Positions 11,377 through 23,160 of a DNA stretch of 64,000 bases are shown piece by piece. Under the pieces are notes generated by a model. That model saw only the letters and a list, made by a program, of their open reading frames with translations. It had not been told where the DNA came from and made no database searches. Numbering within the stretch: position 1 is the stretch's first letter; every line of letters begins with the position of its first letter. The DNA comes from Bimastos eiseni. Taxonomy: Eukaryota > Annelida > Clitellata > Crassiclitellata > Lumbricidae. The DNA lies in contig OY365806.1 of the NCBI GenBank assembly GCA_959347315.1, positions 28,062,815-28,126,814 of the forward strand, read 5' to 3'. Both the position numbers and the translations under genes were made by a program.

Positions 11377-11478
11377 GTGAATCCGTAGCTGAAGACATAG
11401 CTAATGGCGTCGACACATCGTCCACTGTACTCGTTTGTCTGTCGTAGAATTATTACGAAAGTCCTTGGTGCAATAAAG
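11377..11478 (+). pseudogene. Copy B exon 5, TIR middle, with nonsense codon
   Basis: The 102-nt exon reads GESVAEDIANGVDTSSTVLV and then CLS, followed by TAG at 11445-11447 where C, D and E have Gln. The donor is AAAG|GTCAGT; the other copies use GC at this position. Confidence 0.9.
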
Positions 11479-11577
11479 GTCAGTCACTGATATAGGAAAA
11501 TGAAATATGGCTATTAGATGTACTGTTATTTTAAACTGCAAACACGATGAGGATCCTTGCTGATTACAAGAATGCTG

Positions 11578-11712
11578 ATGAATCAACGAATTAACGAATC
11601 ATTGAATTAACGAACTAATGAACTAGTGAATTAATGAATTAATAAATTAGCGAATTACTAGGCTTATGAACTTATGAATCAATGAATTAACGAATTATCA
11701 AATTAATGACTA
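11578..11712. repeat. Imperfect 8-bp GAATTAAC/T repeats in intron 5
   Basis: Repeated GAATTAAC, GAATTAAT and GAACTAAT units. Similar but shorter tracts occur in the same intron of D (about 48010-48055) and E (about 60225-60312). Confidence 0.75.
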
Positions 11713-12360
11713 AAAAGTTATACACCGATGGAAAATGGATGTGGTGATGGAACACAGGAGCCCAAAAAAGCCAAGTGTTCTCTCTAATAGGTTACACCTC
11801 TGAAAAGAGATTTTCAAGCCGCCGTTCTCTATGGGAGCATTGTATCAAACCAAACTCAGTTTGTGCATGCATGTAACGAACTATACGTTCATAATTATCA
11901 ATCTCATCTAAGCGTCTCTCTCATTCAACCCGAACAGAACGAAACAAATGAATGGAAATAATTTACATGTAGGCCTAATTGAAAGAACACAAAGAATTGT
12001 CAACAAAAAGCAACTCAAATTCTGAAAAAAAACTACCTAGCACCAACAGGCACTTGCGTGACTCAGAGGTGACTCTATTCATTACTAAATATACTCACAG
12101 ACATTCACAAAGAATATTTAAACGTACAATAAAGTGGTAAAGGTGAAAACTGTTAGACAATTAGTGTTGCATTTTGTATGAGCATAAGTGAGTTGGCCTA
12201 TGCGTAGCTTCCAGTCCATGAACAATGGAATATTCTGCTTGGGCAGACAGCGCACGTGATTAACCTAGTGGTGCTATACAAAATTAATTGAATATTTAAG
12301 TATATTAATAAATTATTTTAATGAGTTTATAATTGTATTTTGATTTACTCATTTCTTCAG

Positions 12361-12540
12361 AGGTAAACTATGCCAATGACACTAAAAAGGAGATCATACC
12401 TCTGATACTGGAGCCAAAGTACAAGCCGCACGGTTGGCTGGGTTTGCTCATTGCTGGTAATGTTTGGATTGATTTCTCAAAGCCACAATCGTTCGACACA
12501 TCACTGAGGACCCTACTCCAGAGGCTGAAGAAAGGCTTTG
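12361..12540 (+). pseudogene. Copy B exon 6, TIR C-terminal part with catalytic-type Glu
   Basis: The 180-nt exon starts AG GTA after a TTCAG acceptor, so the split codon G|AG gives the Glu of the SPWCNK-E motif. It continues with EIIPLILEPKYKPHGWLGLL. Donor TTTG|GTCAGA. The exon is intact. Confidence 0.88.
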
Positions 12541-12938
12541 GTCAGAACGACTTAGATCTGGGAGAAAATACATTGATAAATTATTCTCATGAAATACATT
12601 TTATTTTATCCTTGCGCATTGTTTTCAACTTTAGTTTTCAATGGGTGAGCATTTGAATTAAACTGGCTGTTCTTCTCTTTGGTTACCATTACTATAAAAT
12701 CTTTTTCGATTCATGTATGTAGAACAGATTGGTTCGTTACGAGCAATGACTGAAGACCTACTGCATTCAGACATTTTCACCATGCTTATTATTAGGCTTA
12801 TTGATCCCGATACTTTGTTTTAAAAATAAGTAACTGCTCGTCTTAATCTTACTGTAGGCATCTGCAAATAACTTAAATGCAAAATTTCGTCGGATGCAAT
12901 GAAAAATGCTTGTAAGTTAGCCTGTTAATAATTTACAG

Positions 12939-13167
12939 ACGAAGTAGATACCGGAAGAGGCAATAACCAAAAGAAAGTCTCGAGTCACGTGCCTACCGTT
13001 GATATGGATGAAAATTATAGTGGCACCACCTGTAATCCAAAGACGGTACAAAAGGAGACGTTTTCTGTGAGTTATTCTACCTCGACGACGGCTGGTGTCT
13101 ATTCATGGACTAAAGCAGACGTCAAGGAGTGGCTTGAAAAGAACAACTTTCAACACCTTGTGAAATG
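12939..13167 (+). pseudogene. Copy B exon 7, linker plus SAM N-terminal half
   Basis: The acceptor TTTACAG is followed by an Asp/Glu/Asn-rich linker, then SWTKADVKEWLEKNNFQHLV, the first SAM helices. Donor TG|GTATCA, phase 2. Frame intact. Confidence 0.85.
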
Positions 13168-13369
13168 GTATCAGCATATTCAAAATTATCGCTCCATAAT
13201 GTTATCATTATGATCGTCGTAATCTTCATCATCTGTAAGATATATCTTTCTTGATAAAACTGCAAAGCAACAATTAATGAGATACTTGTTAATTATTGCG
13301 CTGGACATCCAGATATGCTGTCTTTGCGTCATACGAAGCTCCTTTCAGATGCTCTTCTGGGTATTGACT

Positions 13370-13425
13370 GCATCTGTTCTTGATTTCTGGCTATTGACTG
13401 CATCTGTTCTTGATTTCTGTCTATA
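13370..13425. repeat. Tandem duplication of about 31 bp next to the SAM exon acceptor
   Basis: The word TATTGACTGCATCTGTTCTT occurs twice in a row in the last 60 bp of intron 7 of copy B, duplicating the likely polypyrimidine/branch region. Copy C has a single equivalent. Confidence 0.85.
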
Positions 13426-13430
13426 CGTAG

Positions 13431-13575
13431 GTTCAATGATTACGATGGACGACTGTTGCTCGAGTTCCATAATGCACTTGAAAAGTTTCCAGAGTTGGTG
13501 GCTCCGAGTTTCATCGCAGCTCATTCCGTCAAGGACTTCCTTCAGCTGAAAGTGGATCTCAGTTCACTTCCTTGA
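13431..13575 (+). pseudogene. Copy B exon 8, SAM C-terminal half
   Basis: TG|G restores Trp, then FNDYDGRLLLEFHNALEKFP continues through SFIAAHSVKDFLQLKVDLSS to TGA at 13573. The pattern (DG-x-LLL ... S-x-KD-x-L-x-L) is SAM-like. Intact. Confidence 0.85.
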
Positions 13576-15170
13576 CTGCACAGTCACTGAGTCGACATTG
13601 GACCATGCTATGGCCACCAAACGAAACTATTTTGTGCGATTGCCTCATGTGATTGGTTCATGAACGCGTTTATCCTTTAGAGCCTCAGAGGTATCGACGT
13701 GATTGTGTTGTGACTGTTGTATTTTAGCTCTTAGCTAGCCTACATATAATTGCGACTGAGCGTACATTTTTTGGCTTATATCAGTCTATAGTATTATTAG
13801 GCCTATTGAACCCGGTAGTCAGCAGGGAGTGGTTTTCCTCCTCACCTTACGTCACTACACCACAGCGGACAGAAGCGTGACAAGCCATTATGAAATTATA
13901 TTAATTCGGTTTGTGGCGTAGTTTTAACGTTAACAGAGATTAATTTTGCGATATCAATAAACGTATCTAATTCTTCAGAAATGTAGGATTCGTCGACGGG
14001 GTCAACAGCTCGGTGCATAATAGATAAACAATAGGGTTAGGACACAGGATTGAAATAGACGACCGTTTGCAAAGGCACTACAGTAAATCCAAGGCAGTTT
14101 AATTTATATGTTTGTTTTACTTTGATACCAGTAAAATACGGTAACCACATTTCGTTTCTGCCATTCCGGGAAACTATAGATGGCAAGTAAGTAAGTAAGT
14201 ATATTCTTTATTTTGCTCACGGCATATCTGCACTTTTGTGTATGAACAATTTAAAGACAGAGCAATCTAATCAACAAGGATTTAAGAGCTAGATGATTGT
14301 CTGCCTGTAGAACAATCAAGCGCATCTATTGCTCACATTTTCTAATAATAATTTTAGAATTTCAGCAATAAATACCCAATTAAAAAAACTGACAATATAA
14401 TATTTTTCAGTTGAGGCATTACATTGGCACATACATGTATAGCGCTCTTCCCCAGAGTAGAGATCGGTCAATTTTCAAAAACTTTCGGGTCAAGGGTTTG
14501 CCTCTTGAGTAATGACCTATATTGTAAATGGTGGGAGGTTTCCATTAATTGGTGTGGGGTCAATTGAACTTGTAGAATAATCATGCGAAACAAAAATGCA
14601 AAATAAATGCCTATCTGAATATCCATCTGGCTATCTTGTCTTATTACGGTACGTTACCTTTTTCTGAAGAAGATCAAATGATTTTTTCTGAGACCTCCTT
14701 ATGCAGCACAGAATTGTTACTTATAAGGTGACGCAATAGGTCTACCTTTGAGTTTCTCATTCTATTGTGCTTATTCTTTTCACGAATAGATTTTTAAAGA
14801 TATGATTACCGGAACTTAATTACAGCATTCTTGCTGCACTGGCAGATTCTAAAAGGATTAATATTGAACAACCGATGATCAATTTTTTTATTGTGGCCGA
14901 TGGGAATTTTGAAATAAAAGAAATTATAGTTTCCAAGTGAATCTTGATACTGTTGGAAGTGTATATAGGCCTATGTGTTAAAGACTTTGTAATACTCATC
15001 AAAGTTAATTGAACATTACTCGCTATAAGTGAAGTCTTTATCGATGCATTGAGAATCCTCAAGTAGCTACGAACACGTCCTGAGAGCCTAATATACCAAA
15101 TCTTTTGTACACTTGACCGTTGCTCGTTTTAATCCTTGCATTCAACCTATTTATCGACACCATTCAGAGT
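13576..15170. other. B-C intergenic spacer, no gene seen
   Basis: I see no exon. Around 14185-14240 an (AAGT)n tract followed by TATTCTTTATTTTGCTCACG resembles a retroelement 3' end, but I cannot identify it. Confidence 0.4.
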
Positions 15171-15174
15171 TTCC

Positions 15175-15197
15175 ACTCGTCACGTTACCATTAGCGA
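15175..15197 (+). promoter_or_regulatory. Conserved upstream motif of copy C
   Basis: The core CTCGTCACGTTACCATTAGC lies 296 bp before the start codon, almost the same distance as in copy B. Further conserved blocks between here and the ATG (CTGAACCATGAGAT, GATCCGCCATCTCTGGATGA) show that the whole 5' region is shared by B and C. Confidence 0.55.
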
Positions 15198-15492
15198 CAA
15201 GACATCAGTGGTTAAATTCAGTCGATACAGCAAGATCTGGAATCCGACACAACGCATAATAAACCCGCCCTCTGAACCATGAGATCTGCCTCTTAAAAAA
15301 GAAACTCGTCGAATAAATGCGCTTCTGTTTCGATAAGCAACCATAATGCAGTCACGCACCTTATTTCACACATTTTGTGCTGAACCAAATTTCAAATAAC
15401 CAATGATAATATATGTTAGGGATTAGCAAAATAGGTTGCAGTTTAGATTTTGAGATCCGCCATCTCTGGATGAACACAGGCGACGGGCGCAA

Positions 15493-15535
15493 ATGTATCA
15501 ACGAAGACAACTTGAAGACCCAGCAAAGCAGAAAG
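15493..15535 (+). pseudogene. Copy C exon 1 (start exon)
   Basis: ATG opens MYQRRQLEDPAKQK, ending G|GTGAGA, phase 1. The DPAKQK tail matches DPANQR in copy E and DPEKDE in copy D, which fixes the frame. An overlapping upstream ATG at 15470 is in another frame. Confidence 0.72.
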
Positions 15536-15771
15536 GTGAGAAATATTCATTCAAAATCTATAGGACGACTAAGCAACGGATATAATTTGAGTCGGCTTTC
15601 ACAACAGGAATGACTTTACATCGATGAATTCCGACTTCAGTTGGTTCTTACGCGGAGATCCTAGTTCAATTTTTGTGAGGAAGACCATAAGCCAGATATC
15701 GGTTAATAAAGAACACGCATCATTATGACCGATTGTCTTAACATCATTTAGTGCACAAGTCCATTGGAGAC

Positions 15772-15891
15772 TAAGGCTGTCGAAGGGTACTCTGGTACCC
15801 TACCGAACCCTACCGGGCGGGTACCCGAGTACCCGCTCGCGTGGGTCGACGGGTACCCGGGTCGCCATTTCAACATTTTTTGACAGCCCTA
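15772..15891. mobile_element. Possible hAT MITE rich in GGGTACCC
   Basis: The ends TAAGGCTGTCGAA and TTTGACAGCCCTA are inverted repeats. The flanking octamers TTGGAGAC and CTAAAGAC agree at 5 of 8 positions. The interior is made of GGGTACCC-like palindromes; a related GGGTACGGG-rich segment lies at 62185-62345. Confidence 0.55.
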
Positions 15892-16244
15892 CTAAAGACA
15901 TCCCAGTAGCAGCATCATATGTAGGCCTACATGCAGGATTGCAGGACATTTGACAACCTTACAACAGTATGCAAATATCAGCTTCATATGTATTAGGCCT
16001 AAGAAATTATCCACCTGTACGACACAAGAAATCTATGTTTGAAAATACTGTATTTACATTCTTATTTCCAGCATAAGACGATTGTGGCATTCATTAATAG
16101 CGCTAAGGATTGGTTCTCATGATTCGTACTCGCTTCTTAAATTTCCCAGCCTACATGGAGGGAACTTATTCCCTTGACTGACGACATTAACTGAATCTCA
16201 TTGTCCTTCATAATGTTGAGAAGGACTTTCACTCATAGGACGAT

Positions 16245-16430
16245 CGCTCATACAGCAAATAAATAACAACATATTTAGCAATTAGGCCTACATGGAAATC
16301 TACTACAATTAAACAAACAAAGATGTTACCTCAACATAGACACATTTTGTGTGTCAAATAGATAACAACATATAATTTTAGCAAGTAAATAACATGGAAA
16401 TCTGCTATAAGTAAATATTATTTACGAGCC
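16245..16430. repeat. Imperfect tandem duplication of about 110 bp
   Basis: The block AAATA-x-ATAACAACATAT ... ACATGGAAATCT-x-CTA occurs twice. It lies in intron 1 of copy C, and no coding role is seen. Confidence 0.55.
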
Positions 16431-17159
16431 GTTGCTCACTTATCTTATAAGTAGTGGGCATTGAAATTTCTGCAGTATTTCGGACATTCAATACTCTACA
16501 GTATTTTTAGGTGTTATAATTTCAGTACCCATTTTATAACAATAACAATAAAATACTAATTAGCACATCTTCTGTGTTTCGTTTACTCATTGCTCGATCA
16601 CTTCCACTTAATATTTTGCACCACGTTTGGTAATAGCGAACTAAATGAATGTCCAGTTTTCCTATCAGCCGGTTTACGGAACAGATGTTAGTGAGCGTCC
16701 TGTGAGGGAAAGTCTTATGAACGATCGTCCTATGACCGATTATATAGCAATCTATAAAAAAAACCGACCGTTCGTTTAACAAAAATGGGGCAATTAATTT
16801 TAGCGATTGCTCAAGCGATAATATTAACAAATTGCTCAATGTGCGTGACGTCATAACCTTGGCAAATATTGTGTTGTTACTCTGAAAGTAGGCAGTATTT
16901 CTTGGATGGAGCATTTTGCTCCAAGGTGTCGATGGTGTAGACGGACCTGGTGTTTCGAACTCCGAAAGACCTGCAAACAGCCATAGTACAGGCGCGTCAG
17001 TAGGCCTATGCGTGGTTATAAAGTCTACAATTTTGTGCAACGGTGATAACTGGAGGCCTATAGCTTAACTGGGTTTAACTGGAGGCCTATAGCTTAATTT
17101 TTATTTTTTTTTATTACCAAATTTTGATACCGCCCTTCTTCCAACATATTTCTTGCTCT

Positions 17160-17335
17160 GAAGTGCACACACAAGCCTCGACGTCACAATTGCAGTTGTA
17201 CTGCAGAGCAATTGTGCGCGAAGAACGTGCTTAAGGTCCCTACACAGTGACTCAGCGGACGAGGATCGAACCCGTTCACTCAGCGTACACTGAACGCTAT
17301 GGGCTGAACGCTCTAGCCGATCGGCACTGTGCCAT
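17160..17335 (-). mobile_element. tRNA-derived SINE, copy 1
   Basis: On the minus strand it begins GGCACAGTGCCGATCGGCTA (A-box-like) and contains GGGTTCGATCC, a canonical pol III B box. The spacing and an extra stem suggest a type II (Leu/Ser-like) tRNA ancestor. It matches 32089-32267 over its full length. It is not a functional tRNA gene because the acceptor-stem pairing is not preserved and a long non-tRNA tail follows. Confidence 0.8.
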
Positions 17336-18669
17336 ACGTAAGGACCAAAATAGGTTAAGTTAAGTTAAGTTACACAGTTCGTATAATCAAAACAAAAGAG
17401 GTAATTAGGATGATCATGCATGCATATTTCCAATGCCCCCCATCTGGGATCGACCCGGTCGAAACCAAAAGAGCAAAGATGCCTTTCGTTTAGTATGCTT
17501 AAGATGGATCGAAAAGCGGAGCACCAGTGACCAATGCCGTTACGATGCGTTGCTAGTATCGTGCATGCTTGAGCATTAGTCGAGAGAACATTAAACTTTG
17601 TCGCCGATGTTAGATATTAGTATAGAGCTGTGTAAACAAGTGAGCTAACTATGTTTTTGCAGGTTTGGAAGTCCGTATTAATCATAGCAGTAGATCTCTA
17701 GGACTCTCGAATCTAGCAGTTAGCGGAATGCATTAAGAAGACAACATACTTGCAACTTTTTGATGAATAGCCTACGTCTGTTGAACATAAACATCACTGC
17801 AAATTAGTAGGTCTATGTCATAGCCCACTGACACTAAGTCTCCAACCCAGTGCTTTCCAAATCTGTTCGCCACGTCATGTATATATATATATATATTCTG
17901 GTTCCTGGTTCACATGTTTACATGAGAACTCTGCAGTCCTGTGTATGCCTATTTTTGGTCCTTGGCCAAGGATCGAGTTTCTAAAATGATTGAATTTAAT
18001 ATAAATATTTTAACAGAAATTCTCGATAATTACTCGCTCGACAATTAGCTACAAGTCTACAACGACATGATATTCCACGCAAGTACCAGTCTCGTTACCT
18101 AGCAATGCTTAAAACTAAGGGGTTTGTTCTCTATGTAAAAATCGGGAGCATCGGTTTTCAAATTAACACTTCACTTCCATCATTATAAATCAAAAAGTAA
18201 TCGCAACATTCTCCGGTTCCTGAATTTAGATTTCTGTTCGGTGATTCTCGGATGCTCTAGGGCCTACGATTTATTCGACTGCCAGATGACCAATATTTCG
18301 TGGTTGGTCACAAGGACAGGTTCGAATCATCAAAGCCATAATTCCGAGATAAAATCATTTATTTCTTCCTCTTAGCCCATGTTCAACACGTAAAAACAAT
18401 TCTGAAGCAACCGGTCGCGTAGCTAGGTTTTAGCATCAGAGGGAGCGGCGAGCACATTGCAATATCAAATAAAAACATTTTAAAGTTATAATTTGAAATA
18501 ACGAAATTAGTAATATCAGTAAACACCTATAATGAAGTTTTATAATGTATATAGTATTACTAGAATTATAGAACACCAAATTACCAAATTGAAAAGCAAA
18601 AATTTTTTAATAAAATGTCATAATTATGTACTAATAATTCTCATGAATAACTCAACTTCATTCTCTATT

Positions 18670-18864
18670 CTAGACACAATTAGTAAATCTATTACCTTTT
18701 CGTTTAGGTTTCATTCTAGCAAAATGGTCAATTACTTTGTTAAAATCCACATCAACAGCAAACTGTCTTTTGATCGCAATCAAATCTAAGCTGGACAACT
18801 TGTCCTCGTGCATTGTGGAACGCAGGTAATTTTTAATAAGTTCAAGACGACTGAAGCCTTTGAG
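18670..18864 (-). pseudogene. hAT transposase C-terminal fragment (ZMYM1-like)
   Basis: The minus-strand frame ending in TAG at 18672-18670 contains LIKNYLRSTMHEDKLSSLDL and then FNKVIDHFARMKPKR. This is the conserved C terminus of hAT dimerisation-domain transposases, also seen in ZMYM1-like proteins. The upstream part is interrupted by stops. About 220 bp downstream, near 18413, CGCGTAGCTAGG resembles a hAT terminus. It is a decayed autonomous element in intron 1 of copy C. Confidence 0.75.
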
Positions 18865-19171
18865 TTTATAGATGTGCAGAATGAAAACTATGTGTCCAGG
18901 GTTGCATATTTTGATGATTCTTGCTCGCCATCTGAAATATCTTTTATCCTCTTTCTATCTCATCCTGACAGCTTCTTCTTGTCAGTTTTTTCTCTCCATG
19001 GCTTAATATTAAAAAAATTCATACATATTGTTTCGCAATATTATAATTATAATGGTAGTCCTACGTTATGGTACTGTGTTATATCTTAATTTAATTCCAA
19101 CAAATTGCAACATGTCAGAGGTAGGTGCCAAAAATAGCCCACTAAGACTACAATATTCAATTACTAATGAA

Positions 19172-19401
19172 ATAATGGTATCATCCCGTTGACCGAATCC
19201 CGTTTGACAGAAAAAAACACATTCTCGATCAAAATTAGGGTTATGGAGAGCAATCTAGATCGACATTAGGGTTAGTGGGGCAAACTTTATCGACATTTAG
19301 CATAACTTAAGTCATGTTTATTTTTTTCAAAACTTAATGACCCTTTTGTGGTTTTTCGATCAAGCGGGAATCGGTCAAACGGGTATCGGTCAAACAGGGA
19401 T
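19172..19401. repeat. Fold-back element with inverted ends
   Basis: The left end CATCCCGTTGACCGAATCCC is the inverted counterpart of the right end (rich in CGGTCAAACGGG). The arms are made of short TTGACCGA-type units. It is about 230 bp, with no coding potential. Confidence 0.7.
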
Positions 19402-20204
19402 GCACTGAAATAACATAATTTTCTACTGAACTACATGTAAGCAAAATTTAATCATAGTAGACGATATCATAGACTTTATAGTAGTTGTACTGTCGTGTCC
19501 ACGCCCTCCGCTCCGATTGCTAGCGTTTATGTAAGGGTGGAAGATTTTGCCATCGTGGCAATTCTCTGGAATTAGAGTCAAGGGCACCAGCATCACCTAC
19601 AGGGTTGACTTCATTTATATCATGAGTTATGAAGCCAAAGATTCCCCTTTGGTTCACGACGGAAGTCTTTATAACTTATTATGGCCCTATTCTGTAGTCT
19701 TCACTACTTCTTAGACTAGCATCCTCGCTTCTTAAATCTATGAGGTCTCTGGATCGTTGTGTTGAAGGCGCGGCCCTTATAACAGTGGCTACCATCTTCA
19801 CTATGTGGTCTGGGTTCGTTGGGGGGACCGCGGTATTATCTAAATCGGCATGGCGCTCTATGAATTAACTATAGGTCTTGCATTTGAAGCGTCATTCTTG
19901 TACATTTTCGAAGTAGTAACGGTCATTACGCATTCTCTGATTCTTTCTGTTTCGTCATCACTCCTGCTAGGTTTACATTCATAGTCATCATATTGTCAAC
20001 TTATCTGCCCATAATCTCCGTCATCATTATTATTATTTTTAAACTGTCATTACAATTTAAAACGCGCCTAAACAAAATGAATCTTGCACGAAAGCGCGTA
20101 ACAAAAAACTTAAATGTCATTTTTAGGAGAGAACTTTGTCAGACTGACAGACATTTGCACTATGTAAGTAGAAGAGTCACTGGTAGCAGGCTGGCGCAGT
20201 CACG

Positions 20205-21400
20205 CTGATCCAACCAACAGATTCTGGACTATGATCGACAGGGACACCAGTTCGAAGAAGCTTCTGCTGCAACCCGGCGGATGAAATGGTTGGACTCATT
20301 TGTCAGGGAGCGCTCCATTTGTGTGGTTCGTGGGTCTTCCAGGTCCATGTGGGTCCCTGTCCCTTATGGCCTTCATCGGGGCTCTGTGCTGGGTTCCCTT
20401 CTGTATGTCATCTACACTGCTAAGATTGCTTCTGTCCTCAATGCCGCTGCTGTGTTGAGTCACCTGTACGCTGATGACATCCAAGCCTACTTACATTGCA
20501 CGGCTTCTAATGCCTCTACTGTTGTTCGGACAATGAGCCAAACGCTGGATTCCCTCGAGACTTGGATGGCGTCAAACCGCCTGCCACTCAACCCCCAATT
20601 TTTTTTTATCTGCCTGGGCACTCGCCAGCAGCTTATGAAGCTTGATTTAACTGCCATTACTGCTGATTTCCTCCTATTTGCATTTTCCTCTGTTGTCCGG
20701 GACCTTGGAATCATGTTGGACCAAGAGCTCACCTTCGCCTCTCATATTCGCCGTCTTTACCGTGATTCATGCTACCAGTTGCGTCAGCTTCGAACTGTTT
20801 CCCGCTCGCTAACTCCAGACGCCACAGTATACCTCTGTTCATGCCTTCATTACTGCCCGACTGGATTAGTGTTGCTCACCCTATGCAGGCCTTCCAGTTG
20901 GACGTTTGCGGTACCTGAAGCGGGTCCTGCGTTCTGCTGCACGTCTTGTTGGACGCATTCCTAAATTTGGCCATGTATCCGGCTATATGCTGGATGTGCT
21001 CCACTGGCTCCCCCTCCAACAGCGAATCTCGTACCGTATCATCTCTTTGGCATGGTGGTCTTTGTTAGGTCTCACCTCTGCCTATCTTCGCGATCTCTGT
21101 TACTCTACTTTGAGTTTACTGGGTCGCTGCTCTCTACGCTCCACTGAGCGAGGCATGTTCATTGTCCCATTTGCCCGTACAACTATACCAAACAGAATCG
21201 TGCTGTCTCAGTGGTTGGTCCCTCGCTCTGAAACATGCTCCCGTAGGCGTTGCGGTTGTCACCAAGGGTCCACTCAGACTCATTTTATACTTGCCTTAAA
21301 ACTGTTCTTCTTATGCGTGCTGGAGTCGGGAGCGCTCCTGAGTAGTAGCCTTGAAGGGGCGCTATATAAATCTCTGTAATGAATGAATGAATGAATAATT
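20205..21400 (+). mobile_element. 5'-truncated non-LTR retrotransposon (LINE), frameshifted
   Basis: The first frame (20281-20964) holds reverse transcriptase blocks: a degenerate PQGSVLGPLLF-type block (LHRGSVLGSLLYVIYT) and the catalytic box YADD in LYADDIQAYLH, then RDLGIMLDQELTF. After a frameshift near 20905 a second frame (to 21379) reads RVLRSAARLVGRI ... DVLHWLPLQQRI, the usual thumb/C-terminal region of this group. The 3' end is an (ATGA)n tail at 21379-21397. It resembles Jockey/CR1-group LINEs and lies in intron 1 of copy C. Confidence 0.85.
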
Positions 21401-21495
21401 ATGAGAATCTTGCAACAATATTCCAATATAAGCTTAATATGTATTAGACCCACCAAATTAAGCCACCTGTAAGGCACAAGAAGTCTATATATGGC

Positions 21496-21842
21496 AATTG
21501 TAACCGACAAATTTTTCGCCATCAATTTCTCGCCATCAATTTTTTGCCAACAAGTTTTCGCCATACAAAAATGGAACTGACTAAAAATGTAACTACTAAA
21601 TGTAAGCTGGATCAATGAAACACATATTTTATTAAATAGAAGCTGGATTGATGAAAAGAATCAGGCAAAAATGGAAGCTGGATCGATTAAAACGGATCTT
21701 TTCAATTAGAAGCTGGATTGGTGAAACGATCAGGTTTAAATGGAAGCTGGATCGGTTAACTGAGCAGCAGTTATGTGGTGAAGAATTTGATGAGGCGAAA
21801 AATTGATGGCCAAAATTGATGACGAAAAATTTACCAATAACC
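21496..21842. repeat. Fold-back element with internal GAAGCTGGAT repeats
   Basis: The ends are inverted (CGCCATCAATTT on the left, AAATTGATGGCC/GGCG on the right). Between them, about five copies of a GGAAGCTGGATYGATGAAA-like unit are arrayed. Related TCCAACTTCTATTT-type units occur at 41690-41880. Confidence 0.7.
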
Positions 21843-22299
21843 AGCCTAGTACACTCATTTGATCACGCATCCTGTGTATTTTATCGTAGTGTTCATCTTG
21901 GTGAAGCGACCTCACGTATGTTCCCGTTGCTCCATTCTGCTGTCTGAATTTCAATTTGTTCTTTCCTAAATTTCACACTTACTATCTAGTATTTGTCTGT
22001 CCCGCGACCTTGCAACAAGTAAAAATGTTAAACAACAAGTCTGTCTAGATTGTTATGATTTACATGTATTCATTGAATGGTATAAGATGGGCATGCGTTA
22101 GTGAATAGATTATACAAAAATTCAATGTAAGTGACATATTTTGGATGGCAGAAATTATAGATAGAAATTATAGAAAACACCCATCTCGCTTCAAGTTATG
22201 AGCTTAGTTTTAATGTGCCTCTTGGTCTTATATGGCGCATTTTAAGGACCAATTAATTGATAAATGAGCAGGGTGCAGACCACACAGTCCCAACGACAA

Positions 22300-22960
22300 A
22301 ACGTGTACATTCACGTTTGTTTGACATACCTAAATAAGGGCGATTTGAAATAGATATCACCTGCGATACTGCATCGTTGAGGTCCGTTAGAAAGAAACAA
22401 GAAGAGGACCCCGCGAGGCAGAGCACAGCGTCCTGCCAGCATTTCTTTTACCGGCAACAGGAACGCAGATGTTATAAGTAGGTGCGGAGCCACAAAGGCA
22501 GCGCCAGACAAGGTAAGAAATCCGAAATGTAATGCACTGGAGAGTGGATGACCATTGTAGAATATCCCGCATATAGGCCTGGAGATGCGAGCACACGCCC
22601 GATGAACTCGCTCCAGCTGCCCAATCCTACCACGCGCAATGCCAGAATTATTGAGTTGAGCAGTAGTCAAAACGACTCGTGACTAAACCGTGGACAAAAG
22701 AAGCTGCAGAACTAGCAGAGAGGGAACGGGAGACAATCCAAAGTTGACGCAACTTGTAAAAACAACTGCAAGTAACTGACTCAACTGACTGGGCGAAGAA
22801 GAGCTCATTATGGTCAAGCATGAACCCAAGGTCGCGTACACGCGCACAGATGTGGCGAGAGTAAAGAAGGGAATAGCAACAGAGTGTGTACTTAAGTCAA
22901 TCTTTGCCAGGTTGGAGCCGATTGATCGACATCCAAGACTTTAGTGAGTCAATATCTATT
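22300..22960 (-). mobile_element. LINE fragment, minus strand, several frameshifts
   Basis: Minus-strand translation gives RDLGFMLDHN, then CFYKLRQL, SRFDYC and LERVHRACARI. These are successive conserved blocks of the reverse transcriptase C-terminal region, as in the LINE at 20205-21400, but the strand is opposite and several frames are needed. It lies in intron 1 of copy C. Confidence 0.7.
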
Positions 22961-23039
22961 GCAACACACTCGGATCCTCCCAGCCCTCATACCTCAGTCA
23001 GTTATTCACGGTTCAATCACTTCGTTCCTCTTCCACACT

Positions 23040-23160
23040 GACACTGCTCCACCTTCCGTCACATCATAACAAGATTTACAAATCGCTACATTGCCAATGC
23101 TGTACCGCCTCTCTGGAAGAACTCCACCTGTATTAAGACAAATATCTTATCAATTCTACG
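23040..23160 (+). mobile_element. Short retroelement-like fragment
   Basis: The frame reading TRFTNRYIANAVPPLWKN resembles the end region of some non-LTR ORF2 proteins. Only about 100 bp can be recognised, so confidence is low. Confidence 0.35.

Larger units (their letters stand above)
7540..13575 (+). pseudogene. Copy B: ARM-TIR-SAM paralog with all exons but several lesions
   Basis: All eight exons can be aligned: 7540-7582, 8350-9432, 9748-9873, 10545-10668, 11377-11478, 12361-12540, 12939-13167 and 13431-13575. Lesions: (1) the exon 2 acceptor reads CTG where functional copies have CAG or AG; (2) exon 4 is 124 nt against 138 nt in C, a 14-nt loss that shifts the frame before the TIR core; (3) exon 5 has TAG (11445-11447) where the other copies have a CAG codon, just before the catalytic-Glu region. 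The ARM exon, exon 3, exon 6 and the SAM exons remain open. The copy is most likely a recent pseudogene, or encodes an ARM-only fragment. Confidence 0.85.

Noticed and set aside
16534..17040. Minus-strand open frame of 168 codons
   Set aside because: It has no recognisable motif and overlaps inverted repeat pieces (ACGATCGTCCTATGA-like words also near 16240), so it is probably a chance frame in repeat sequence.
17160..17335. tRNA gene
   Set aside because: Pol III boxes are present, but the acceptor stem does not pair and the element has a long non-tRNA tail and a second copy, so it is a SINE.
18532..19089. Plus-strand open frames of 85 and 93 codons
   Set aside because: They are antisense to the hAT transposase C-terminal fragment, whose minus-strand frame has recognisable conserved residues.
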